Positions 21,694 to 29,071 of a stretch of 29,644 bases of DNA are shown in pieces (position 1 is the first letter of the stretch; each line of letters starts with the position of its first letter). The stretch comes from CAZKCI01 sp964551475 (GTDB lineage: Bacteria; Auribacterota; Erginobacteria; Erginobacterales; CAZKCI01): the NCBI GenBank assembly GCA_964551475.1, contig CAZKCI010000135.1, positions 1 to 29,644 of the forward strand, read 5' to 3'. Position numbers and translations under genes: made by a program. The notes under the pieces are model-generated. The model made no database searches and was not told where the DNA came from. It worked only from the letters and a program-made list of their open reading frames with translations.

Positions 21694-22368
21694 ATGTCAG
21701 CGATCAGGCTAACGGCGACTTCCGGTCTTCTCCTGGCGGTCCTGGCCGCGCCCGCCTCCGCTCCGGCGGTCGGCTTCGGCGTGAACGGCGAGGTCGACTA
21801 CCAGCGGCGGAACTTCCGCTCGGGGGGGATGGAGTACGATCTCGACTACGGGGGGATTTCGGTCCGTCCGACGATCAGGATCACCGACCGCTGGGCGGTC
21901 TATGCGCTCCTCGGCTACTCCCGACTCGTCTTCGACCGCCCCGATTTCGACGCCTCCGAGTATGACCAATGGGGGTTCTGCTGGGGCGCGGGGACAAGCT
22001 ACACGCTCTTCCGCTGGTCGGGCCTCTCCGGCGTGATCGAGGGGGAGTTCTCCCGATCCGACAGCGAGCGGAACGACAACGAGGAGATCCAGGAGGAAGG
22101 ACGGATGAAGCTCTGGGGGGCGGAGGCGCGGGCGGGCTGGGATTTTACCGGCGTCAGCATCTATGCCGGCGAGGCCTATACCGGCGGCCGCCTCGATTAC
22201 AGCTATAGTTCGGACGCGCGGGAGATCGGGGAGGAGTACGACCTGGAGGAGAACTGGCGTCCCTTCGCCGGGGCGCGGGTGAATATCCCGCCCTTCACCA
22301 ACCTGGAAGGGCGCTACTATTTCGGCAAGGGGATGATCGCCCTCTTCAGCGTGGGCGTGGACTTCTGA
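21694..22368 (+). CDS. Outer-membrane beta-barrel protein, unknown function
   Basis: The 224-residue protein has a cleavable signal (MSAIRLTATSGLLLAVLAAP then ASA) and a mature part full of alternating aromatic/hydrophobic strands (YALLGYSRLVFDR, WGAEARAGWDFTGVSIYAGEAY, NLEGRYYFGKGMIALFSVGVDF). It ends in Phe, the usual end of barrels inserted by BamA. Eight to ten strands would fit the length. I do not recognise the family. The ATG at 21694 is preferred to a GTG at 21682 because it gives a clean signal peptide, though neither has a strong ribosome site. The LysE-type gene starts 20 bp after its stop and may be co-transcribed. Confidence 0.82.
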   Translation: MSAIRLTATSGLLLAVLAAPASAPAVGFGVNGEVDYQRRNFRSGGMEYDLDYGGISVRPTIRITDRWAVYALLGYSRLVFDRPDFDASEYDQWGFCWGAGTSYTLFRWSGLSGVIEGEFSRSDSERNDNEEIQEEGRMKLWGAEARAGWDFTGVSIYAGEAYTGGRLDYSYSSDAREIGEEYDLEENWRPFAGARVNIPPFTNLEGRYYFGKGMIALFSVGVDF

Positions 22369-22388
22369 CCGTGTAACGTGCTTTCCTC

Positions 22389-23030
22389 ATGACGCTCTGG
22401 GCCCTCTTCTCCACTTCGTTCCTGGTCGCCCTGACCGGTGCCTTGATGCCGGGGCCGGTCCTGGCGCTGACCATCAGCGAGTCGACGCGCCAGGGCGCCC
22501 TCGCCGGCCCGCTGGTCATGCTCGGCCACGCCGTCCTGGAGATCGGCCTGATCGCGGTCCTGCTGCTCGGGCTTTCCCCCCTCTTCAAATCCCCGGTCTT
22601 CCTGGCGGTGATCGGGATCATCGGCGGCGGCGGACTGATCTGGATGGGGCTCTCCGGCTGGATGCGGTCGCGCCCGGCGCCGTCTCCCTCCCCGCCGGCG
22701 GCGAGCCGGGCCGGCCGGAAGAGGACCACCGTGCTCCTGGGGATCGCGACCTCCCTGTCCAACCCCTACTGGTTCGTCTGGTGGGCGACCATCGGCCTCG
22801 CCTATCTCGGCCGGGCCGGCGCCTCCGGTCCGGCCGGGATCGCCGCTTTTTACGGAGGCCATATCCTGGCCGATCTCTCCTGGTATTCCCTGGTTTCCTC
22901 CGCCACGGCGAGGGGGAGAGGGAGCTTCCACCCGATTTTTCTCACCTATCTGCTCCGGGGCTGTTCGCTCTTCCTGCTCGGCCTGGGCGTATATTTCATC
23001 CGGTCGGGCGTCATGTTCTGGGCCAAATGA
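22389..23030 (+). CDS. LysE/RhtB-family exporter
   Basis: The 213-residue membrane protein has six hydrophobic segments and the family signature near the N-terminus, GALMPGPVLALTISES at 17-32. A Ser/Pro-rich basic loop (residues about 94-112) is in the middle, followed by SLSNPYWFVWWATIG, another conserved block. LysE proteins export amino acids or related small molecules from the cytoplasm; the substrate cannot be told from sequence. It starts 20 bp after the outer-membrane protein gene and is followed by the palindromic repeat. Confidence 0.88.
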   Translation: MTLWALFSTSFLVALTGALMPGPVLALTISESTRQGALAGPLVMLGHAVLEIGLIAVLLLGLSPLFKSPVFLAVIGIIGGGGLIWMGLSGWMRSRPAPSPSPPAASRAGRKRTTVLLGIATSLSNPYWFVWWATIGLAYLGRAGASGPAGIAAFYGGHILADLSWYSLVSSATARGRGSFHPIFLTYLLRGCSLFLLGLGVYFIRSGVMFWAK

Positions 23031-23041
23031 TAGCTCGGCAT

Positions 23042-23130
23042 ATTTAACAGACGATTGAATAGGATTTAATAGGATGGGCCCGGCCGGCTGTTTTTATCCT
23101 CTCCAATCCCATTCAATCGTCGGTTAAACT
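23042..23130. repeat. Palindromic intergenic repeat, copy C
   Basis: The arms are acagacgattgaataggatt on the left and ccaatcccattcaatcgtcg on the right. The loop has gggcccggccggctg and a T-run, as in copy B. It fills most of the spacer between the LysE-type gene and the nuclease gene, and ends about 70 bp before the nuclease start. Confidence 0.9.
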
Positions 23131-23198
23131 TTCGGCCGGCCGAGCGAGGACTCGGATCGCGCCGAGACGGCGCTTCCGGTGGAAATACGCTTATTGCC

Positions 23199-24143
23199 AT
23201 GACGGAGATCGCCAATCCCTTTCGCTGGTCGAAGTCCCGCGCCGCCGCCTTCGCCGAGTGCAAGCGGAAGTATTATCTCCGCTACTACGCCCATTGGGGA
23301 GGGTGGAAGGAGAGCGCCCCCGAGCGCTCCCGCCTGGCCTATCGCCTGGGCAAGATGACCACGCTGCCCGCTCTGGTCGGGACGGCCGTCCACGCGGTTT
23401 TGGCCCGTCATTTCCAGGCGGTCCGGATCGGCCAGTTCCGGGAGCTCGACCCGGAGCGCCCGGTGGAGATGATGAGGACGGCCTGGCGCGACGCGAAAAA
23501 CCAGCTCTGGAAGGTCAACCCCAAGGCCCACCCGCCCCTCTTCGAGCTTTACTACGATCGCCTGCCTTCTCCGGAAAAGCTCAAGGAGTTCGCGGAGAAC
23601 GCCCGTCGGGCGGTCCGGAGGGTTTCGGAGATGACATTATATCGATCCCTGCTGGCGCTCAACCGGCCGGATTATCTCTGGATCGACCCGGCGGCGGAGA
23701 AGTTCTCCGAGGAGACCTATTTCGAGGTCCCCCCCTATGAGGCGATCGCCGCTCCCGACCTCGTCTTCCGGTCGGAGGGGAGGGTCACGGTCCTGGACTG
23801 GAAGACCGGCCGAAGGTCGGATGACGATCCCGTCCAGATGGCGGCGGCCGGGGTCTGGGCCCGCCGCCGCCTGAAGCTGGCCGGCGCCGACCTCCGGGGC
23901 GCGCTCATCTACCTCTCCCCGGGGGAGACGGATGAGGTCATCATCGACCAACCTCTCTCGGAGAGGGCGGAGGAGACGATCCGCCGGGAGATGGAGGAGA
24001 TGGCGTCCTTCCTCCGGGACCGGGAGCGGAACATCCCCCTTGACGAGGGGTCATTCCCCCGCCATCATAGTGAAGGCTTTTGCCGGCGCTGCGACTTTCA
24101 GGAGATCTGTTTCGGCCCCAGCGCCGAAACGGGTTGCGATTAA
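23199..24143 (+). CDS. Cas4/RecB-like PD-(D/E)XK nuclease with probable Fe-S cluster
   Basis: The 314-residue protein has the RecB-nuclease core used by Cas4, AddB and their relatives: SKSRAAAFAECKRKYYLRYY at 11-30, GTAVH with His65, catalytic Asp187 in APDLVF, Asp200-Trp-Lys202 in VLDWKTGR, and Gln213 in PVQMAAAG. Four Cys match the Fe-S ligand layout of that group: Cys21 in the first block and Cys295, Cys298 and Cys304 at the end (FCRRCDFQEIC). It probably cuts or processes DNA ends. There are no cas genes or CRISPR arrays nearby, nor helicase (AddA-like) genes, so it is a stand-alone member. The ribosome site is weak (ggtggaaa, distant). Confidence 0.88.
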   Translation: MTEIANPFRWSKSRAAAFAECKRKYYLRYYAHWGGWKESAPERSRLAYRLGKMTTLPALVGTAVHAVLARHFQAVRIGQFRELDPERPVEMMRTAWRDAKNQLWKVNPKAHPPLFELYYDRLPSPEKLKEFAENARRAVRRVSEMTLYRSLLALNRPDYLWIDPAAEKFSEETYFEVPPYEAIAAPDLVFRSEGRVTVLDWKTGRRSDDDPVQMAAAGVWARRRLKLAGADLRGALIYLSPGETDEVIIDQPLSERAEETIRREMEEMASFLRDRERNIPLDEGSFPRHHSEGFCRRCDFQEICFGPSAETGCD

Positions 24144-24164
24144 ACCTTATCCGGGGAGGGGCGA

Positions 24165-24968
24165 ATGAAATCCATGGTTGCCGGATTTTTAGCGCTGTGC
24201 TTGCTGCTGACGGTTCCCGTCCGCGCCCAGGAGAGCGCGCCTCCGACCGCCCCGGCGGCGGCGCTGCGCTTGCTCAACGATTTCGGCGCCCCGCCCTTCG
24301 CCTCGCTGGAGGGGATCAAACGGGTGGGCTTCGAGGTCGACCTGGCCGAGGCGCTGGGCAAGGAGATGGGGCTCACCGTCCGCTGGACGCAGATGATTTT
24401 CAACCTTGCCTCCTTCGCCTCCGCCCTGCGCGCCAAGACCGCCGACGCGGCGATGGCGTCCATCACGGTCACACCCGAGCGGGAGAAGGATTTTCTCTTC
24501 ACCCGGCCCTACTTCCGCTCCAGCCTGGCCCTGGCCACCTTCCGGGACGTCGACTTCAACCGGACCGAGTTCAAGACCGGCCTGGATGGGCGCCGGGTGG
24601 GCGTGCTCAAGCGCACCACCGGCGAGGAGTGGGCGAGGAAGAACCTGAAGGCGACCCGGGTGACCTTCGACAACCCGGAGCGCCTGGCCCGGGCGCTCAA
24701 CAACAAGGACGTCGCCTATATCCTTCTGGACCAGGATATCCTGGCCGGGGTTCTGGCCCGCGGGGCCTACAAGTTCAAGATCGTGGAGACGAACCTCTCC
24801 ATCGAGGATTACGCGATCGCGGTCGGCCCGGGGAACCAGGGACTGGCCGACCGTCTCGACGCCGCCCTGGAGAAGCTCGACGCCTCCGGGGTCTATGACG
24901 AGATCTACAACACCTGGTTCGGGCGCAAAGCCGATCTTCCCCCTTACAAGAAGCTCCTTCGCCGCTAG
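24165..24968 (+). CDS. Periplasmic solute-binding protein, family 3 (amino-acid type)
   Basis: The 267-residue protein has a signal peptide (MKSMVAGFLALCLLLTVPVRA, cleavage near 21) and the two-lobe fold of family 3 solute-binding proteins. Blocks seen: the GFEVDLAEALGKEMGL helix at 55-70, ADAAMASITVTPEREKDFLFTRPYF, VGVLKRTTGEEWARKNL, and the final ALEKLDASGVYDEIYNTWFG. Such proteins deliver polar amino acids or similar ligands to ABC transporters or to sensor proteins. No permease or ATPase gene follows; instead there is a terminator. A gggagg site precedes the ATG, 21 bp after the nuclease stop. Confidence 0.92.
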   Translation: MKSMVAGFLALCLLLTVPVRAQESAPPTAPAAALRLLNDFGAPPFASLEGIKRVGFEVDLAEALGKEMGLTVRWTQMIFNLASFASALRAKTADAAMASITVTPEREKDFLFTRPYFRSSLALATFRDVDFNRTEFKTGLDGRRVGVLKRTTGEEWARKNLKATRVTFDNPERLARALNNKDVAYILLDQDILAGVLARGAYKFKIVETNLSIEDYAIAVGPGNQGLADRLDAALEKLDASGVYDEIYNTWFGRKADLPPYKKLLRR

Positions 24969-24981
24969 CGCCTCTGCGGAT

Positions 24982-25020
24982 AAAAAAATGCCGCGCCCGG
25001 AAAATGGGCGCGGCATTTTT
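24982..25020. terminator. Bidirectional terminator after the solute-binding protein gene
   Basis: An A-run, the stem atgccgcgccc/gggcgcggcat, the loop ggaaaat and a T-run lie between this gene and the convergent coiled-coil gene. It can serve both strands. Confidence 0.93.
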
Positions 25021-25030
25021 CTGTCTTCGA

Positions 25031-25480
25031 TCAGCGCTGGGCCGCCCGCGCCTTGTCCTTGGCCGCCTGGGCTTTCGCCCGGGCCGCGTCGCGCGCCGCC
25101 CAGGCCCGTACCTTGGCCGCGTCCGCTTTCGCCCGCGCCTCTTCCTTTTTGCGCTGGGCGTCGATCCGCTTTTGGGCGATCTCCAGCTCGCGGGCCTTCC
25201 TGGTCTCGACCTGGGCCGCGGCCTGTTTGGCCTTTTCCGGGCTGTAGCCCTTGACCAGGCGGCGGGCCATCGTCTCGGGATCGGCGCCCGATTTCACGAC
25301 GTCCTGGTGGATGGTGTAGAGCGCCCAGTAATCCAGCTTGCGGACGAGCTCGCGGGGCACCTGGGGGAGGAGCTGGCAGACCTCGTCCTTGATGTGCTGG
25401 CGCCGCGGGGCGATGTATTTCTTGACTTCCTCGGGCACTCCGGCCGAGGAAGCGCTCGGAGCCTCGGGTTTCTTCTTCAT
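25031..25480 (-). CDS. Small cytoplasmic protein with an Ala/Lys/Arg-rich coiled-coil tail
   Basis: The 149-residue protein is not one I recognise. Residues 18-75 form a compact-looking region (EEVKKYIAPRRQHIKDEVCQ, then LLPQVPRELVRKLDYWALYT). Residues 85-149 are almost only Ala, Lys, Arg, Glu, Gln and Asp with short repeats (ARAKADAAKVRAWAARDAAR), likely a long basic helix or coiled coil. The length and charge recall small DNA- or RNA-associated proteins, but that is weak. The start at 25480 is set by aaggag upstream; an in-frame extension to 25564 has no such site. It stands alone, convergent with the solute-binding protein gene. Confidence 0.75.
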   Translation of the reverse strand: MKKKPEAPSASSAGVPEEVKKYIAPRRQHIKDEVCQLLPQVPRELVRKLDYWALYTIHQDVVKSGADPETMARRLVKGYSPEKAKQAAAQVETRKARELEIAQKRIDAQRKKEEARAKADAAKVRAWAARDAARAKAQAAKDKARAAQR

Positions 25481-25659
25481 GGCGGTCTCCTTTCTTTCGG
25501 CCGATCCGCGACGGACCGGCCGAGGTTGAGACAGGATACTAATCAGCGGCGCCTTCGCCGTCAAGGCTAAAGGGTGGAAAGGCGCTTGTCCCCGCTGGCC
25601 GCTTTTGATATAAACATACAGCCGATTTATTGTGCTGATATTGTTTCCGGAAAAATTTC

Positions 25660-28344
25660 ATGACCACTTCCGCCCACAGACGGCCGTCCCCCGCCTCATC
25701 CGCCCGCCGCCCCTCTGCCCGGTCGGCCGCCCAGTCGCTCCGGGAGTCGGAGGAGAAGTATCGCCTCCTGGTGGAATCCTCCCTGGCCGGGATCTGCATC
25801 ATCAGCCTGGACGGGACGCTCTGTTTCTGCAACCGGATGATCGGAGAGCTCGTCGGCTGGCCGTCGAAGAAGCTGCTGGGGAAAAAGGTTTTCGCGTTTG
25901 CCCATCCCGCCGACCGGGCCGGCGCCGCCGGGTATCTCTCCCGGCGGGTGCGCGGCCGTCCGGCGACGGAGCAGTACCGGGTGCGGGCTCTCCATCGCGA
26001 CGGCTCCGTCCGCTGGCTGGAGATCCGATCCTCCCGGATCCTCTACCAGGGCCGACCGGCGATCCAGGGGACGGTCATCGATATTTCCGACCGGGTCCGG
26101 GCGGAGGACGGCCTGCGGGAGAGCCGGGAGCGGTTCCGGCGTCTTTTTGACTGCGCGCCTTTCGCTCTCTTCCTGGAAACGATCACCGGGTCGATCGTGG
26201 ACTGCAACCAGGCCGCGGTCGATCTCCTCGGCTATTCCCGCGCCGAGCTGCTCAGCATGTCGGCCCGGGACCTGGTGCCGAAAAAGCTCGCCGACCGCTT
26301 CCCGGCCCTGATCAGCCGGGAGCTCGCCGCCGGGGGATTTTTCACCGAGGGCGAGAACATCGCCAAGGACGGGCGGGTTATTCCGGTCGAGGTCAGCGCC
26401 CGGATGATCGAGATCGAAGGGAAGAAATTCATCATCGTCGCCGTCGCCGACATCAGCCCGCGGGTCCGGGACCAGGCCGCCCTGGCCGCGGAACGGGACC
26501 GGGCGCAGACCTATCTCGACGTGGCCGGGGTGATCCTGGTCGCCCTGAACGAGAGGGGCGAGGTTACCCTGATCAACCGGAAAGGGTGCGCCGTCCTGGG
26601 ACGGAAGGAAAACGAGATCGTCGGGCGGAACTGGATCCGCGCCTTTATCCCCGCCGCCTGCCGGAGGGCGACCGAGGAAACCTTCCACCGGATCATGGCC
26701 GGGAACCTGGCGCCGTCGGAGAACTATCATAACCCGGTGCGGACCCGGTCCGGCGCGGAGCGCATGATCTTCTGGCACAACACCTACCTCCGGGATGAAA
26801 CGGGGAAGATCACGGGCACGCTTTCCTCGGGAGAGGACGTCACCGAGCAGTTCCAGGCTGAGCAGGAACTGAAGGAGTCGGAAGCCAGCTACCGCACCAC
26901 CCTGCAGGCGATACGGGATCCGCTGCACGTGGTGGACCGGAATCTGGCCGTCATCCTCGCCAACCCCGCCCTGGTGGAATGGAACCGGGTGCTCGGCCTC
27001 CCGACCGCAGTGACGGGCAAATCCCTGGTGAAAGTCTACCCGTTCCTGTCCGCCGCCATCCGGCGCGAGTATCGCTCGGTCTTCCAGACCGGCCGGCCGC
27101 TCCTGACCGAAGAGAAGACCCGGGTCGGCGAGCGGGAGTACGTGACCGAGACCTCCAAGATACCGATTTTTGAAAAAAATGAGGTCGCCCGGGTGATCAC
27201 CATCCTCCGGGACATGACCGAACACAAGCAGACGGAGGCGCGGCTGCGCGACACCTCCAAGCTGGAGGCGGTGGGCACGATGGCCCTGGGGCTGGCCCAC
27301 GAGTTCAACAACCTGCTGATGGGGATCAGCGGCTATGCCCAGATCGCCCAGGCCGCTCCGGACGACCGCGAGCGGATCGCCCGCGCGCTGGAGATCATTC
27401 TGCGCCAGGCCCAGCGGGGGAAGGTGCTGATCCAGCGGCTCAGCACCTTCGGGCGCAGGGACAAGCCCCGCCTGGCCGCCGTGGAGCTGACCCGGATACT
27501 CGACGAGGTGGTCATCCTGCAGGAGCGGGAGATGAAAATGACCGGGGTGAAGGTGGCGCGCGTGTACGAGGATCCGTCCCCGGCCCTGGCCGATTATTCC
27601 CAGATGGAGCAGGTTTTCTTCAACCTGCTCCGCAACGCCCGTCAGGCGATCGATCCCCGGGGGAAGGGGACGATCACGCTCACGGCGCGGAACCGGGGAG
27701 GCGAGGTGGAGGTGACGGTCGCCGACAACGGGATCGGGATCAGGCCGGACGACCTCCGCCGGCTGTTCGAGCCATTTTTCAGCACCAAGGACAGGCAGAA
27801 GGGCGACCAGATCCCCAGCCTCGGTCTCGGCCTCTGGGTCTCCCGCCAGATCGTCCAGGCCCACGGGGGCGCGATCGCGGTCGCCAGCCGCCTCGGGAAG
27901 GGGACCGTTTTCACCATCCGCCTCCCGCGGGCCCCGCGGATCCCCGCCCCGGCGGCGGCTGCTCTCCCGGCAATCAAAGCGCGGGCGGCGGGGAGAGGAC
28001 GGAACCTTCTGGTGATCGACGATGACGACGATCACCTGGACATCTACCGGCTTTATCTCGCGGAGCGGGAGGTGACGGTGACCAGGGCCGCCGGCGGGCG
28101 GGAAGCGATCCGGCTCTGCCGGAAACGGGCTTTCGACGTCATCCTGCTCGACTATGTGATGCCCGGGCCGGCCGGGGACGCGCTGATCCCCACACTGCGC
28201 CGGTTCTGCGCGGGAGCTCGGCTGTATGTCATCAGCGGCAATCCGGTCCCGAGGGAGGAGCGCCAAGCCCTCGCTCCCCTGGTGGACGGATGGCTGGAGA
28301 AGCCGATGGATTTGAAAAAGCTGCGGGAAGTCCTTACGCCATAA
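25660..28344 (+). CDS. Hybrid histidine kinase with four PAS-like domains and a C-terminal receiver
   Basis: The 894-residue protein has, in order: a basic N-terminal tail (1-26), PAS 1 (about 32-148), PAS 2 (156-270), PAS 3 (282-400), PAS 4 (407-522), HisKA with phospho-acceptor His547 in GLAHEFNN (an NtrB-like H-box), HATPase with the N-box NLLRNARQAI at 655-664, DNGIGI at 689-694 and GLGLWVS at 722-728, and a receiver domain with acidic cluster DDDDD at 787-791, phospho-acceptor Asp831 (ILLDYVMPG) and Lys881. There are no membrane segments, so it is a cytoplasmic sensor, possibly binding a cofactor in a PAS pocket. No separate response regulator is nearby. The output must go to a distant partner, or the receiver modulates kinase activity. 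Confidence 0.95.
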   Translation: MTTSAHRRPSPASSARRPSARSAAQSLRESEEKYRLLVESSLAGICIISLDGTLCFCNRMIGELVGWPSKKLLGKKVFAFAHPADRAGAAGYLSRRVRGRPATEQYRVRALHRDGSVRWLEIRSSRILYQGRPAIQGTVIDISDRVRAEDGLRESRERFRRLFDCAPFALFLETITGSIVDCNQAAVDLLGYSRAELLSMSARDLVPKKLADRFPALISRELAAGGFFTEGENIAKDGRVIPVEVSARMIEIEGKKFIIVAVADISPRVRDQAALAAERDRAQTYLDVAGVILVALNERGEVTLINRKGCAVLGRKENEIVGRNWIRAFIPAACRRATEETFHRIMAGNLAPSENYHNPVRTRSGAERMIFWHNTYLRDETGKITGTLSSGEDVTEQFQAEQELKESEASYRTTLQAIRDPLHVVDRNLAVILANPALVEWNRVLGLPTAVTGKSLVKVYPFLSAAIRREYRSVFQTGRPLLTEEKTRVGEREYVTETSKIPIFEKNEVARVITILRDMTEHKQTEARLRDTSKLEAVGTMALGLAHEFNNLLMGISGYAQIAQAAPDDRERIARALEIILRQAQRGKVLIQRLSTFGRRDKPRLAAVELTRILDEVVILQEREMKMTGVKVARVYEDPSPALADYSQMEQVFFNLLRNARQAIDPRGKGTITLTARNRGGEVEVTVADNGIGIRPDDLRRLFEPFFSTKDRQKGDQIPSLGLGLWVSRQIVQAHGGAIAVASRLGKGTVFTIRLPRAPRIPAPAAAALPAIKARAAGRGRNLLVIDDDDDHLDIYRLYLAEREVTVTRAAGGREAIRLCRKRAFDVILLDYVMPGPAGDALIPTLRRFCAGARLYVISGNPVPREERQALAPLVDGWLEKPMDLKKLREVLTP

Positions 28345-28376
28345 AGCGGCGACGGCCGTTTTCGGCCGACGCCGCT
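28345..28376. terminator. GC-rich hairpin after the sensor kinase stop codon
   Basis: The stem agcggcg/cgccgct and inner stem cggccg/cggccg with a tttt loop and one A/A mismatch lie directly after the stop. No T-run follows, so this may be a processing or stabilising hairpin ahead of the stronger terminator at 28404. Confidence 0.5.
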
Positions 28377-28403
28377 CGCAATAAAGCATTTGTCCCTCGG
28401 TCA

Positions 28404-28442
28404 ATAAAATCGGCCCATCCATTCCGGATGGGCCGATTTTAT
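28404..28442. terminator. Bidirectional terminator between the sensor kinase and the 90-residue protein gene
   Basis: A perfect 17-bp stem, ataaaatcggcccatcc with its complement, and a 5-base loop (attcc). The A/T-rich ends give U-runs in both directions. The right end touches the stop codon of the minus-strand gene. Confidence 0.92.
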
Positions 28443-28714
28443 CAGGACTTTATCTTGTCCAGCACCGCCTGGACGTTCAAGGAAGGCGGCGCGTCTTCGG
28501 GCAGGTAGAGCATGACCCCGCCCCGGACCGGACGAAGGCAGAGTTTTCCGTCCTTGGCCATTTGGTTGGTGGTGGCGATGGATTTCTCCTGGAACTCCAG
28601 GAGAAATGCCTCGTTGAATCCGCTGTAGACCGAATGAATCCCTTTGTACGGTTCGCGCCGCAGGTTTTTGATCGCGCGAATGACGAATTCTTCCTTGGAT
28701 AGTTGTTCCGCCAT
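28442..28714 (-). CDS. Small protein of unknown function (90 residues)
   Basis: I do not recognise a named family. The protein is compact and mixed in composition: an N-terminal helix (LSKEEFVIRAIKNLRREPYK), a KGIHSVYSGFNEAFLLEF block with several aromatic residues, a second helix (SIATTNQMAKDGK), and a short strand-turn-strand (LCLRPVRGGVMLYLPED). Helix-helix-strand-strand with a Gly turn is compatible with a winged-helix fold, but no recognition motif can be shown. A strong ribosome site (aggagagg) precedes the ATG, which supports a real gene. It faces the sensor kinase and is separated from it by a terminator. Confidence 0.8.
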   Translation of the reverse strand: MAEQLSKEEFVIRAIKNLRREPYKGIHSVYSGFNEAFLLEFQEKSIATTNQMAKDGKLCLRPVRGGVMLYLPEDAPPSLNVQAVLDKIKS

Positions 28715-29071
28715 GATAGCCTCTCCTGTTCGGCCGGATTCTTCCCGGGGGCGGCCGGTTCGGGGTTAAAAATCCCCGCCCCGGAATTCAAACCGGCCGA
28801 AATTTATTACATAATATCATGGCGGTTTGTTGGAAACAATACAATAAAGCGTCGCCTCGGGAGAGGCGGCGCTGCCGTCTCGCCCCGAGCACCGGGAGCA
28901 CTGCTACCTCTGGCTCTCCTCCATTCCGTGTGGGTTCGGGAGGCGAGTCAAGGGTATCAAGCAGCCCCAACGGGGCTGAGTCCGGTAGCCCAGGGTTGCG
29001 CCGAAGGCGCTACCCCGGGCTGGATGACGGGATACCTTCGGGATTCGCGGCCAGGCGTCGAGGAGGCGCGA
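28715..29071. other. 357-bp divergent spacer with hairpins and a REP-like element, no gene
   Basis: No credible gene lies between the 90-residue protein and the immunity-like gene; the downstream frame is open through the spacer but the sequence reads as repeats. Structures seen: an imperfect palindrome at about 28749-28800 (gcggccggtt...aaccggccg with inner cgggg/ccccg), a hairpin at 28850-28873 (gcgtcgcctc/gaggcggcgc), and a REP-like element at 28962-29060. The promoter of the 90-residue gene should be near its left end. Confidence 0.65.
28962..29060. repeat. REP-like element (agccccaacggggct ... gtagcccagggttgcgccg)
   Basis: A chain of hairpins: agcccc/ggggct, then tagcccaggg paired imperfectly with ccccgggct around an inner gcgcc/ggcgc, then the tail ggatgacgggataccttcgg. 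The phrases caacggggc and gtagcccagggttgcgcc are, from general knowledge, part of a repeat found in spacers of several phyla, such as planctomycetes. Only one copy is in this window. Confidence 0.65.

Noticed and set aside
23199..24143. Nuclease as part of a CRISPR adaptation module
   Set aside because: Cas4-like motifs are present, but no CRISPR repeats or other cas genes occur in the window; many RecB-like nucleases are unrelated to CRISPR.
25696..28422. 908-codon open frame antisense to the sensor kinase
   Set aside because: It mirrors the kinase gene and has no recognisable domain; long antisense frames are expected at this GC content.
28703..29071. Extended 277-residue version of the immunity-like protein
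   Set aside because: The extension is REP-like repeat sequence overlapping the divergent gene; aggagg in front of 29072 fixes the start.
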